From Phycisphaerales bacterium (GTDB taxonomy: Bacteria > Planctomycetota > Phycisphaerae > Phycisphaerales > UBA1924): 64,000 nucleotides of DNA. The translations under genes were made by a program, and so were the position numbers. Shown piece after piece: positions 44,389-52,910 of this stretch; position 1 is the first letter of the stretch; each line of letters begins with the position of its first letter. Location: the NCBI GenBank assembly GCA_030149165.1, contig JASBRY010000009.1, positions 682,001-746,000 on the forward strand. Direction: 5' to 3'. The notes beneath the pieces are model-generated. The model had not been told where the DNA came from and made no database searches. It was given only the letters and a program-made list of their open reading frames with translations.

Positions 44389-45777
44389 TCACGATCCGCC
44401 CAAAATGTCCGAAGCACGGCTCTCAGCTTCCTCAGAAGATTCCGAGCCCTCCGCATCGTCTCCCGATGGAGCCGCATCGATCGCACCACCCAGAATCGCA
44501 GCTGCAGCCGCTTCCGGATTATCCGATGGATTGACCTCACCAGAAAGAATGGACGATGCCGCCGCTTCTTCCTCTGCACGACGCGCCTCGGCTTCCGCCT
44601 TCTCGCGTGCCTGCTCTTCTTCCACGACCTTCGCACGCTCAGCACACAGCTCGACCGCTTGCTCTGCAACCTCTGGAGACAGTTCAAGCTCCGCCTCAAG
44701 CACCTCAGTCCCGACTTCAACAACATCGAAGACCGAAATCATGCCCAGCGCCGCGAGACGATCGACCTTGTCCTCAGTCACGCCCTCGACCTGTGTGAGT
44801 GTCTCAGAGAGCGTGGTCAGCGTCTTGGTAAACTCCTCAGGAGTGAGGATGTCCACATCCCACCCAGTCAATCGGGCACCCAAGCGGACATTCTGTCCAC
44901 GCTTCCCGATCGCGAGCGACAACTGATCGTCACGCACAACCACAGTGGCGCGTCCAAGCTCGAAGCACAGCGAGATTTCATTGACCTCAGCAGGCTTGAG
45001 CGCATTGGCAATCAGAATCTGTGAAGACTCGTTCCAGCGGACGATGTCGATCTTTTCGCCGTTGAGTTCATCGACGATGGTCTTGATGCGCGAGCCACGG
45101 ATTCCAACACACGCACCAACCGCATCAACCTTCGAGTCGATCGAAGCGACCGCCATCTTCGTGCGATATCCCGCTTCGCGAGCAATCGCCTTGATCTCAA
45201 TCGTTCGATCGAGCACCTCGGGAACCTCGACCTCAAAGAGATACTTAATGAAGTCCGGATGCGCCCGGCTCAGATAAATCTTCACCTGCGAGCCCATGTC
45301 CTTCACATCAAGCACAAACGCACGCACCCGATCGCCAGGCATGAACTGCTCACCAGGGATCTGCTCACTGCGAAGCATCACACACTCTGCACGATCGACC
45401 TGCACAATGAGCGCCCCGCGATCGTACCGCTGAGCCGTACCCGTCACCAGCTCGCCCTGACGACCCGAGAACTCTTCCATGAGCGACTGACGCTCATCAT
45501 CACGGAAACGCTGGATCATGACCTGCTTGAAGGTCTGAGCCGCGATGCGACCAAAGTCCTCAGGACTGATCTCAAGGGGTTCGTCATAACGGAACAGACT
45601 GATCTCACCAGTCAACGGATCAACCGTGCACGAAAACTCTTCCGCATCCAGAGTCCCGAAATACTTCCGACACGCCGACACCATCGCGGCTTCAAGATCC
45701 GCAATCAGCAGTGATTTCTCGACATTCCGCTCGCGAGCAATGCCATCGAGGAGTCGCATCATTTCTTGGGTATTCAT
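44389..45777 (-). CDS. nusA: Transcription termination/antitermination factor NusA
   Basis: A 462-aa protein (the frame extends to 45921, but ATG 45777 starts the conserved N-terminus). It has an N-terminal RNAP-binding domain, an S1 domain (GTAQRYDRGALIVQVDRAEC), and KH1/KH2 (VGACVGIRGSRIKTIVDELN, LSLAIGKRGQNVRLGARLTGW). A helix-hairpin-helix-like region (DKVDRLAALGMISVFDVVEV) and a disordered Ala/Glu-rich tail follow. rimP, which often precedes nusA, is absent here. A structured leader with a terminator precedes the gene. Confidence 0.96.
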   Translation of the reverse strand: MNTQEMMRLLDGIARERNVEKSLLIADLEAAMVSACRKYFGTLDAEEFSCTVDPLTGEISLFRYDEPLEISPEDFGRIAAQTFKQVMIQRFRDDERQSLMEEFSGRQGELVTGTAQRYDRGALIVQVDRAECVMLRSEQIPGEQFMPGDRVRAFVLDVKDMGSQVKIYLSRAHPDFIKYLFEVEVPEVLDRTIEIKAIAREAGYRTKMAVASIDSKVDAVGACVGIRGSRIKTIVDELNGEKIDIVRWNESSQILIANALKPAEVNEISLCFELGRATVVVRDDQLSLAIGKRGQNVRLGARLTGWDVDILTPEEFTKTLTTLSETLTQVEGVTEDKVDRLAALGMISVFDVVEVGTEVLEAELELSPEVAEQAVELCAERAKVVEEEQAREKAEAEARRAEEEAAASSILSGEVNPSDNPEAAAAAILGGAIDAAPSGDDAEGSESSEEAESRASDILGGS

Positions 45778-45856
45778 TCTGTAAGTCTCCGTGCTATCGA
45801 GTTGCTTGGTTGTTGAGTTGTCCAAATCCCCGCTCTGCGTGCAAATCCGGGGAATT

Positions 45857-45898
45857 CCTAAAAACAGAAACGACCGGAGACTCCAATGAGTTCCGGTC
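45857..45898 (-). terminator. Intrinsic terminator upstream of nusA
   Basis: The stem GACCGGA...TCCGGTC plus ACTC/GAGT has a CAAT/ATTG loop, and the minus-strand RNA continues with GTTTCTGTTTTTAGG. It would stop transcripts before nusA. Confidence 0.8.
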
Positions 45899-46022
45899 AT
45901 GCACATCGGGTCCGATCCCAATCAGGGTCGTTCCCATCGGGCTGGATGCTCAGATCACCGCATGATCCGCATCCTTCCCGTCCGGCTCCAAAGCCGGACA
46001 GTGATCGGGCTGGAGGAGCCAA

Positions 46023-46052
46023 TCACCGACATTGTGCATAACCATCGTTCAT
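46023..46052 (-). CDS. Possible 9-codon leader peptide in the nusA leader
   Basis: ATG 46052 is preceded by GGAG at the ideal 8-nt distance and the frame encodes MNDGYAQCR before TGA. Its place upstream of hairpins and a terminator resembles attenuation leader peptides. It is not rich in one amino acid, so an amino-acid sensor is not suggested. Translation is unproven. Confidence 0.25.
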   Translation of the reverse strand: MNDGYAQCR

Positions 46053-46136
46053 CAAGAAATCTCCAGCGGCAGGCATTCCACGCCTGCCGTGCGATAAGTC
46101 TAGAACACGACCCGGACAGGATCAATCCGAAACCTA

Positions 46137-46164
46137 TATGTATGCAACTGAATCAAAGTGCCAA
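46137..46164 (-). promoter_or_regulatory. Promoter for the nusA leader
   Basis: On the minus strand TTGGCA (46164-46159), a 16-nt spacer and TACATA (46142-46137) lie just downstream of the fliM stop. The predicted start is near 46130. Confidence 0.5.
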
Positions 46165-46192
46165 ATCGCAGCCAATTGACCCCCTAGAGGTC

Positions 46193-47212
46193 TTAATCCG
46201 CGATCCGTTCGCCCTTGTTGATCGCTCGGATCACGCGCACCGCTCGATTGTTGCGATGCTGACCGACCTCGACCAGGAACTTGGGTTCCCCCTCGATATT
46301 GAGCACCGAAGGCGATTTCGCATCGTGCGTCGTCTCGATCAGGTCCCCAACCTGCAACTCCGAGAGCTCCTTGAGCGTGATCGTGGTATTCGCGATCGCG
46401 ACCGATGCCTGCACCCCCGATTGATCCAGATTTTTGTTGATCCGCTCCTCGGATTCCTTGCTGTCATCGCTCCGCGTCACAGCGAACCAACTCTGACTGC
46501 TCAGATCCTCCATCACAGGCTCGATCACATTGTAAGGAATACACAGATTCATCGTCCCTGCACGAGACGACATCCGCATCTCCAAGCCGATCACCATCAC
46601 CACTTCATTGGGAGGAACGATCTGCACCAGCTGCGGATTCGATTCGTGTGCGACAATGTTGAACTCAAGTTCGCGGACACTGCTCCACGCCTCGCTCAAT
46701 GCTTCAAGCCCACGCCCGAGCACATTGGAGATCAGCCGCTGCTCGATCGGAGTCATCGGACGCTGTGGGATAAACAAATCCTGATTCGTCCCGCCTAGCA
46801 AGCGATCAATGATCGGATAGATGATCAAAGGCGAGATCTCCAGACACATCTGCCCCTCGAGCTTGTCTGTCTGGATGAGGTTGTAACTTGTTGGATTCGG
46901 AAGTCCCGATACGAACTCGCCGTAGGTCATCTGTTCACACGCCGCGACACGAACCTCGACGATGGTCCGGAGGAATCCAGAGAGCGAAGCACCGAAGTTT
47001 CGAGCAAACGCCTCGTGCAGTGTTTCCAGCGCCATCATCTGATCTTTGGACACGCGCTCAGGACGCTTGAAGTCGTACTGCCGCACCTCGATATTGTCCA
47101 GATCCTTCCGATTCCGCGAGAAGATACTGATCTGCTCCATCGGCTCGGAGATCTCGTCATCATCCACCGCCGCCATCAGTGAATCGATTTCACTTTGATC
47201 AAGCATGCTCAT
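46193..47212 (-). CDS. fliM: Flagellar motor switch protein FliM
   Basis: A 339-aa C-ring protein that binds CheY-P and sets motor direction. The N-terminal CheY-binding part is MLDQSEIDSLMAA. The CheC-like middle domain contains the GG motif DRLLGGTNQ. The C-terminal SpoA/FliN-like domain includes ITLKELSELQVGDLIE. ATG 47212 or 47206 is possible; neither has a good ribosome site. No other flagellar gene is seen in the window, so fliM stands apart from a flagellar operon. Its presence suggests a motile stage. Confidence 0.95.
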   Translation of the reverse strand: MSMLDQSEIDSLMAAVDDDEISEPMEQISIFSRNRKDLDNIEVRQYDFKRPERVSKDQMMALETLHEAFARNFGASLSGFLRTIVEVRVAACEQMTYGEFVSGLPNPTSYNLIQTDKLEGQMCLEISPLIIYPIIDRLLGGTNQDLFIPQRPMTPIEQRLISNVLGRGLEALSEAWSSVRELEFNIVAHESNPQLVQIVPPNEVVMVIGLEMRMSSRAGTMNLCIPYNVIEPVMEDLSSQSWFAVTRSDDSKESEERINKNLDQSGVQASVAIANTTITLKELSELQVGDLIETTHDAKSPSVLNIEGEPKFLVEVGQHRNNRAVRVIRAINKGERIAD

Positions 47213-47445
47213 GGGACAAGACACTCCGAAGTTGAGGCGCACACCGCCCCGCGCCGTCGACAGACAGCGAGCCAATTGTGCGTTCTATCGTCACTGTGAC
47301 CTCAAATTCACCACAATCCGATCAGATTTACGCCTCAGAAGCCCCTCAAATCTGTTCATCGGGAACAAACCCACCACAATCCCTGTTCGCATCCCAAGCA
47401 TCCAATACCATGCTGACCACAAGTACCCACCGGAGTTGAGATCCA

Positions 47446-49392
47446 ATGCCATCCCGCGTCCTTCCCATCCTCGCAAGCATCCTGACGATGCTGCTCAGCA
47501 CCCAGTCCCTTGCTCAACCAGATTTCCTGAGCATGGCCAGCTCCGAGCCGGAAGTCACCACCTCCGTTGAACCCTCCGTCACCACCACCTCCCCCGGCTC
47601 CACCATGGTCATCGCCGTGACCCTCAACCACGCCGACGGATTCCATACCTGGCCAAACCAGCCCATCATCCCCAAAGAGTTGGGCGATTTCCCCGCGACC
47701 GCGACCACCATCACCATCGTCAACCAAGCCGAGCTCGAAGCCGCCGGGATCGAAGTCGGACCAATCCAGTGGCCCGACACCCACACTGTCCAAGTCCGCT
47801 TCCTCGGCCCCCCAATCGACCTCGAAACCTACGACGCCGACGCGACCGCCTACATCCCCATCCGCATCGCTGATGACGCGCAGCTCGCCGATCTCGAGTT
47901 CACCATCGAAACCTATTTCCAAGCCTGCGACGACTTCACCTGCCTCCCCCCAACCGCTGAGCAAGACTCATTCATCCTCACCATCGCCGGCACCGCTGTA
48001 ACCCCAGCACAGAACGACATCTTCGCGAACTTCGATCCCGCGATCTTCTCCGATCCCGATGCCTGGGACGCATCAACCACCGCTCCAGCGCAGACCAGCA
48101 CATCCAACCAGCGTCAGTTCCTCGGACTCTTCGTGCTCCCACCGATCGATACCCCAGCCGGATTCGCGATCATCGCCCTCGCCGCGGCAGTGGGGGGATT
48201 CATACTCAACCTCACCCCCTGCGTGCTGCCAGTTATCCCGCTTAAGGTCATGACCCTGACCAACCACGCCGGTGAAAGCAAAGCCCGCGCCCTCAAGCTC
48301 GGCGTGATGATGGCGCTCGGAGTCATCGCCTTCTGGTTCGGGATTGGACTCCCCGTCGCGTTCGTCGCCGACTTCGTGGACCCCTCGATCATCTTCGGCG
48401 TGTGGTGGGTCACCCTCATCATCGGATTGCTCATCGCGCTGATGGGGCTGGGAATCATGGGACTGTTCACGATCAAGCTCCCCCAGAGCACCTACATGAT
48501 CAATCCCAAAGCCGACTCCATGTCCGGCTCATTCATGTTCGGGATCATGACCGCGATCCTCGGCCTCCCATGCTTCGGATTCGTCGCCGGCGCCCTGCTC
48601 GCCGGAGCCGCGACCATGGAACCTTGGCAAGTCCTCACCATCTTCTTCTCCCTCGGATTCGGGATGGCCTTCCCCTACCTCGTCCTCACCCTCAACCCAA
48701 AGTGGATGGACAAGATCCCCAAGACCGGACCCGCATCCGAGCTCGTCAAGCAGGTCATGGGACTGCTCATGCTCGCCGCCGCCGCGTACTTCCTTGGGAC
48801 GACCGCGATCTCGATCTCATCGTCCCAGTCCTGGTCCACCCCATGGTGGTTCAAGACCATCCACTGGTGGATCATCGCCCTCTTGGGACTCGCTGCGGGA
48901 CTCCTGCTCATGGTGCGCACGATCCAGATCACCAAGAGCTCTATGCGTCGATTTGTGTTCTCCACGATCGCGCTGCTTGTCTCTGCTGGAGGGATTGCCG
49001 TCGCGTCGAACCAGACCAGTCATCAGTACCACTACTTCTGGGAGCCGTTCTCTCAAGAGACGCTCGATCAGTCCCTCGCGTCAGGCAAAGTCGTCGTCCT
49101 CGATTTCACCGCCGAGTGGTGTCTCAACTGCAAAACGCTGGAAGCGACCGTGCTTGCTCGCAATCCAGTCAAGCCGTTGCTGCTCAGTCCGGAGGTCGTA
49201 CCCCTCGTCGCCGACCTGACCTCAACCTCCGCACCAGGATGGGACAAGCTCAAAGAACTGGGACAAACAGGGATCCCGCTCCTCGCCGTCTACGAGCCCG
49301 GCAATCCCGATCCGATCTGGCTCTCCAACGCGTACACACCAACCCAAGTCGTCGAAGCGATCGAGCGTGCGAAAGCCGGCTCAGAACGATAA
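47446..49392 (+). CDS. dsbD: DsbD-type thiol:disulfide reductase
   Basis: A 648-aa membrane protein that passes electrons from cytoplasmic thioredoxin to the periplasm. A signal peptide (1-23) precedes the alpha domain, whose cysteine pair is in CDDFTC (161-166). The membrane part has about eight helices with TPCVLP (257-262) and a second Cys in GLPCFGF. The C-terminal thioredoxin-like domain carries C559-L-N-C562. GGAG lies 8 nt upstream of the ATG. The alpha-domain pair is C-x4-C. It may serve cytochrome c assembly or folding of secreted Cys-containing proteins such as the dockerin-like ones nearby. Confidence 0.92.
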   Translation: MPSRVLPILASILTMLLSTQSLAQPDFLSMASSEPEVTTSVEPSVTTTSPGSTMVIAVTLNHADGFHTWPNQPIIPKELGDFPATATTITIVNQAELEAAGIEVGPIQWPDTHTVQVRFLGPPIDLETYDADATAYIPIRIADDAQLADLEFTIETYFQACDDFTCLPPTAEQDSFILTIAGTAVTPAQNDIFANFDPAIFSDPDAWDASTTAPAQTSTSNQRQFLGLFVLPPIDTPAGFAIIALAAAVGGFILNLTPCVLPVIPLKVMTLTNHAGESKARALKLGVMMALGVIAFWFGIGLPVAFVADFVDPSIIFGVWWVTLIIGLLIALMGLGIMGLFTIKLPQSTYMINPKADSMSGSFMFGIMTAILGLPCFGFVAGALLAGAATMEPWQVLTIFFSLGFGMAFPYLVLTLNPKWMDKIPKTGPASELVKQVMGLLMLAAAAYFLGTTAISISSSQSWSTPWWFKTIHWWIIALLGLAAGLLLMVRTIQITKSSMRRFVFSTIALLVSAGGIAVASNQTSHQYHYFWEPFSQETLDQSLASGKVVVLDFTAEWCLNCKTLEATVLARNPVKPLLLSPEVVPLVADLTSTSAPGWDKLKELGQTGIPLLAVYEPGNPDPIWLSNAYTPTQVVEAIERAKAGSER

Positions 49393-49525
49393 TCCCGATC
49401 CGGACGACCCAATAACGCCCACAACGCCGATCTCTTGTCAGGTTCATCGGAAAATGGTTTGACGAACGCGGATTGAGGGACTATTTTTACCCCTGCCGGC
49501 ACACCAGTCCCGGCGACAACCAAAC

Positions 49526-49597
49526 GCGGGTGTAGCTCAGTGGTAGAGCGTCACGTTGCCAACGTGAATGTCGTGAGTTCAAATCTCATCACCCGCT
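49526..49597 (+). tRNA. tRNA-Gly (anticodon GCC)
   Basis: Seventy-two nt fold as a cloverleaf: acceptor GCGGGTG/CACCCGC, D arm GCTC/GAGC, anticodon loop TTGCCAA on TCACG/CGTGA, and T arm GTGAG/CTCAT with loop TTCAAAT. No CCA is encoded. A strong terminator follows directly. Confidence 0.96.
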
Positions 49598-49601
49598 CTT
49601 C

Positions 49602-49640
49602 AAAGCACCCAGTCCCGCAAGGACTGGGTGCTTTCTTTGT
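49602..49640 (+). terminator. Terminator after tRNA-Gly
   Basis: A perfect 14-bp stem (AAAGCACCCAGTCC / GGACTGGGTGCTTT) with loop CGCAA is followed by CTTTGT. On the other strand it may also end the kinase transcript from 49664. Confidence 0.9.
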
Positions 49641-49663
49641 ATCTGGACATTTCTCCGCTGCAT

Positions 49664-52018
49664 TTATCCACCAGTCCACAGCGTAACCCACTCGTTCTCC
49701 GCCTGCTCAAAGTATGGCATCAGCAGCGCCAGCCACGGATGGTTTTTTCCAAGCTTATCTCTGATCGCAACGCAATCGGCATAAATCGCTTCCAGCTTCT
49801 CCGGATGATTCCCAGTGTTGACCAGTGCCGCCGCGAGCAAGGGCTTTGCATAAATATCCCAGCGATATGTGGGGACCGAATACTCAGCACCAAGCTCAAA
49901 GACAGACTCCAAGCGATCAATTGCAAGCTGTTCATCTCCTTCGAGCAGTGACGACATTGAGAGTAGTATGTCGCTCTCAATCAACTCCGCGGTCCACGCC
50001 TTGGGTGATGTTTGGAAAAAATCTTTCGCTTGTTGAGCAAGTGACCTACCTCGGTCAACATCGCCCAAATAAAGCGCGTTGGTCGCCTCATTAAGAAGTG
50101 CTCTGTTCACCACCACATTCATCGGTCCATGTAGTGCAGTCAACAACTCGCGAGCGGCGACATGGTACGAAGTCGCTTCCTCATGTTGCGTCATCGTGTC
50201 CAGAATCAAACCGTATGAAGAATGCCTGTGAGCGAAGTCCGTTCGTGCTTTGAGTGACATCTGCTTTGGTGGATCCTGCAGAGATTCGTGCAGCATTGCC
50301 TTGGCGCTTTCATATTCACCCTGTGTCCACAGGAAGCCACCATAGAGCGCGAGCCCGTTCGAATGAATTCTCCAAGGAAGATCCTCGAACTCTGGGATAC
50401 TCAACGCGTACTCATACATCTCTCTAGCAGTCTCAGGCTCACCGCACTTCTGCAGCCCATATGCTGTGGTAATCCATTGGTTCCATGTGTTTGTGTGATC
50501 AAGCGAGTTGAGCAGATTGCTCTCATCTCTGATCTGAAGGTAATAGTGACGCGCTTCGTCATACTTCCCAGATTTTTGCGCGACATATGCCAAGTTAATC
50601 ACGATCGCGTGTCGCATCCGTTGTTCAAGCTGATCGAGCGGGCCAATCCGTTCAACCAACATGCGATATACATTCTTTGCCTCATCAAACTCACCAGCTT
50701 CAAGATAAGCGGTCGCGAGTTGGACCTGAGCATTCACATGATTCCATTTGCTCTCAAGCTTTGAGGCTGCTAATGCATCTGCCTCAGTACGATCTACGGT
50801 AAGTTTGTGTTTATTCATCAACTGAATAGTCAGCCAACCAGCCCCGAAAGCAGTTGAAGAAATAAGAAGAATAAAAAACATCACCATCCGTCGATGGTTC
50901 ATGTAGACCCTATTGGACAACGCATTCAAACGACGATGATAACTTCTGAGATGCGTAATCAATCGTGTGTCATCAAACGCCGCGTCCATAGCATTCAATG
51001 CCTCAAGCATGGTCGCATACCGATCCTTCGGTTCATCCGCAGCCATCCGTTGGAGAACATGCCGGACATGTTCACTGAGTTTGTTGTTACGAATTGTGTT
51101 CGATCCTGCTGATCCTACATTGCGACAACTGCCCGAAAGCAGCTCATCCGCGAGCACGCCGAGCGAGTAGACATCACTCGCCACTGTCCCGCCGTTGCAT
51201 TGCCCAGAAATCCGCTCAGGACTCATGTATCGAAGAGTCCCGAGCAACTGAGCATCCAGCGTTCGGATCGAGACCGGAATACTCGTATCGTCAACCAGCT
51301 TCGCGATCCCGAAGTCGACCACCTTCACACTGATCAAGCTCGACGATTCAGAATCGAAGTGAACGATCACATTGGAAGGCTTGATGTCACGATGAATCAC
51401 ACCCTGCTCGTGTGCAAACTGGATCGCCTGGAAAATCGAGCGCAGAATACTCCTCCGTGTCTCAAACCCAAGCTTCGGATCATGAATCACGCTAGTCAGA
51501 GGCACCCCTCGCACATACTCCATCGCAATATAAGGACGCTCTAAAACACCGCTATGGGTCACTCCAGTCTGATACACCCGTGCAATCAGTGGATGCTCCA
51601 GCCGAGCACCAATATGCCCCTCAAGCTTGAACCGATCCGCCGCGTCCGCAGCACCACTCGCCAAACTGAGCACTTTGATCGCAACCTGTCGGCACGGATC
51701 CAACTGCTCCGCTTCATACACAACACTATTTGCACCTTGCCCGATCTCACGGATGATCCGAAAACCATTAACCTCAACCCTCGTTTGTAATGGAGGGTTA
51801 AGTGTGCTGTTATTGAACCAATCCGGATTCAGTCCAGGCAGTTCGTCAATCTGCTGAGCAAGCGATTCAAACTGGAGCAGCGAAATCACTTCCGCAGCAA
51901 CATCCGGCTCATCATGACACAATGATTTCAAAAATTCAGCACGCTCGCTCTCAGGAACTGACAGCGCCTCATCAATCACTTCACTCACTCGATCACGAAA
52001 GATCTGGTCACTGTTCAT
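49664..52018 (-). CDS. Ser/Thr protein kinase with TPR-like sensor region
   Basis: A 784-aa kinase. The kinase domain covers about residues 83-340: Gly loop GQGANSVVY, VAIK (K115), HRDIKPSN (D211), DFG (D235). A membrane helix (MVMFFILLISSTAFGAGWL) follows, then about 370 residues of TPR-like helices outside the cytoplasm. A short helical N-terminus (about 70 aa) precedes the kinase domain. The start ATG 52018 lies within the last codons of the ECF sigma gene (11-nt overlap), so the pair is coupled. The kinase may respond to an external signal and control the sigma factor; this is inferred from position. Confidence 0.9.
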   Translation of the reverse strand: MNSDQIFRDRVSEVIDEALSVPESERAEFLKSLCHDEPDVAAEVISLLQFESLAQQIDELPGLNPDWFNNSTLNPPLQTRVEVNGFRIIREIGQGANSVVYEAEQLDPCRQVAIKVLSLASGAADAADRFKLEGHIGARLEHPLIARVYQTGVTHSGVLERPYIAMEYVRGVPLTSVIHDPKLGFETRRSILRSIFQAIQFAHEQGVIHRDIKPSNVIVHFDSESSSLISVKVVDFGIAKLVDDTSIPVSIRTLDAQLLGTLRYMSPERISGQCNGGTVASDVYSLGVLADELLSGSCRNVGSAGSNTIRNNKLSEHVRHVLQRMAADEPKDRYATMLEALNAMDAAFDDTRLITHLRSYHRRLNALSNRVYMNHRRMVMFFILLISSTAFGAGWLTIQLMNKHKLTVDRTEADALAASKLESKWNHVNAQVQLATAYLEAGEFDEAKNVYRMLVERIGPLDQLEQRMRHAIVINLAYVAQKSGKYDEARHYYLQIRDESNLLNSLDHTNTWNQWITTAYGLQKCGEPETAREMYEYALSIPEFEDLPWRIHSNGLALYGGFLWTQGEYESAKAMLHESLQDPPKQMSLKARTDFAHRHSSYGLILDTMTQHEEATSYHVAARELLTALHGPMNVVVNRALLNEATNALYLGDVDRGRSLAQQAKDFFQTSPKAWTAELIESDILLSMSSLLEGDEQLAIDRLESVFELGAEYSVPTYRWDIYAKPLLAAALVNTGNHPEKLEAIYADCVAIRDKLGKNHPWLALLMPYFEQAENEWVTLWTGG

Positions 52019-52568
52019 GTGCGAGTTCTCTTGCGAGCCAGAGTCGAGCATGATTCCATTCTAGTTGAACAGTGCGAACCGATACATCCAAAAACTCAGC
52101 AATCATCTCCGTTTTCATCCCGCCGAAGATCTTCATCTGGACAATGGTCGATTGCCGTTCTTCCAAACCCTCAATCGATTCGCACAGACAAAGCAGGTCA
52201 ATCGGAGAAAGCCCCGCTCTACTCTCCGGCTCAAACATCACGCGATGCCCTCCACCTTGACCGCCACCCTTTCCGCCACGCTTCTGAGCCGACTTTGAAC
52301 GCAGATGACTCAACAAGACCCGACGCACCATCAACGATGCGATCGCAAGCAAGTGCGTCTCGTTGTTCCAATCCCTATTCTTCTGCCGAAGCACGCGCCC
52401 GATCGCCTCATGTGTCAAATCGGTTGGCCCCAAAGTAATGTCTTGGTGCATTGCCGAGAGGTGCCATGACGCAACACGCTTGAGTTCCGCGTAAATCTCT
52501 TCAATGAGTGCCGAATCAGCCAGAGCTAGCGGCTCAGATTCGTCATGTGTAACTCCGAGATCAAACAT
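52008..52568 (-). CDS. ECF-type RNA polymerase sigma factor
   Basis: A 186-aa ECF sigma factor. Region 2 includes LAIASLMVRRVLLSHLRSKS and region 4 has the helix-turn-helix ERQSTIVQMKIFGGMKTEMI followed by LDVSVRTVQLEWNHARLWL. The pattern (TDLTHEAIGRVL, WNNETHLLAIAS) fits the ECF subfamily common in Acidobacteria and Planctomycetes. A Gly-rich linker (KRGGKGGGQGGGH) joins the two regions. No anti-sigma gene is present; the overlapping kinase gene is the likely controller. Confidence 0.92.
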   Translation of the reverse strand: MFDLGVTHDESEPLALADSALIEEIYAELKRVASWHLSAMHQDITLGPTDLTHEAIGRVLRQKNRDWNNETHLLAIASLMVRRVLLSHLRSKSAQKRGGKGGGQGGGHRVMFEPESRAGLSPIDLLCLCESIEGLEERQSTIVQMKIFGGMKTEMIAEFLDVSVRTVQLEWNHARLWLARELAHEQ

Positions 52569-52788
52569 AACGATACCTGCATTGATGGGTACTTATGCAA
52601 GAACGGCTTCCTGCGCCGATCGATGACGAATGAATCATACGAATCAATATCGTGTCCTGTTCGGGTCGTCACCCATAATGGGGAATTTCTCCAACCTACA
52701 GCAGATTGATTAGATCACTGAAAAATAAACTGCAAATCCGTTGCGCCGCACACAACATTCGGCGCGTTGTTCAGTGGACCTCAATTCG

Positions 52789-52869
52789 ATGCCGCCAGCA
52801 TCAACCAACAACGAGGATCCAAAGAAGGATTATTCTCGTGATCTGATCTACCAGATCACCAATTATTGA
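52789..52869 (+). CDS. Candidate 26-aa small protein
   Basis: The frame begins MPPASTNNEDPKKDYSRDL and ends ITNY; an in-frame GTG at 52774 would add five residues. The stop codon lies at the base of a terminator-like hairpin on the same strand. No ribosome site is convincing and no family is known. Low confidence. Confidence 0.2.
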   Translation: MPPASTNNEDPKKDYSRDLIYQITNY

Positions 52870-52897
52870 AGCGGCCTGTCAATGACAGGTCGCTTTC
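52868..52897 (+). terminator. Terminator-like hairpin
   Basis: A GAAGCG-G-CCTGTCA / TGACAGG-T-CGCTTTC stem with a minimal loop is followed by TCATG. The T-rich side favours the plus strand, but it may also close the minus-strand kinase transcript that ends at 52911. Confidence 0.5.
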
Positions 52898-52910
52898 TCA
52901 TGTGCTGTGA

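Larger units (their letters stand above)
45857..46130 (-). ncRNA. Structured leader of nusA with intrinsic terminator (candidate attenuator)
   Basis: Transcribed from the promoter at 46137-46164, this roughly 270-nt RNA can form an 8-bp hairpin (46067-46089) and another 8-bp hairpin (45980-45999). The latter may be enclosed by GATCAC/GTGATC pairing. The final 11-bp stem with one bulge (45872-45898) is followed by GTTTCTGTTTTTAGG, a terminator 80 nt before the nusA start. A 9-codon frame at 46052-46023 has GGAG 8 nt upstream; a 31-codon frame overlaps it (46045-45950). No known riboswitch class was recognised. It could instead be the 3' region of fliM or a separate small RNA. Confidence 0.5.
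52569..52910 (+). other. Intergenic region with a possible small transcript
   Basis: These 342 nt lie between a sigma gene and the end of the next kinase gene, both on the minus strand. Two strong hairpins are present: GTGATCTG/CAGATCAC (52838-52859) and a terminator-like stem at 52868-52897. A 26-codon plus-strand frame (52789-52869) ends exactly at the second hairpin. No conserved product is recognised. Confidence 0.4.

Noticed and set aside
45899-46798. A plus-strand frame covering the nusA leader and part of fliM
   Set aside because: Its larger part is antisense to fliM, and the remainder is unlike a protein; the region is better explained as a minus-strand leader RNA.
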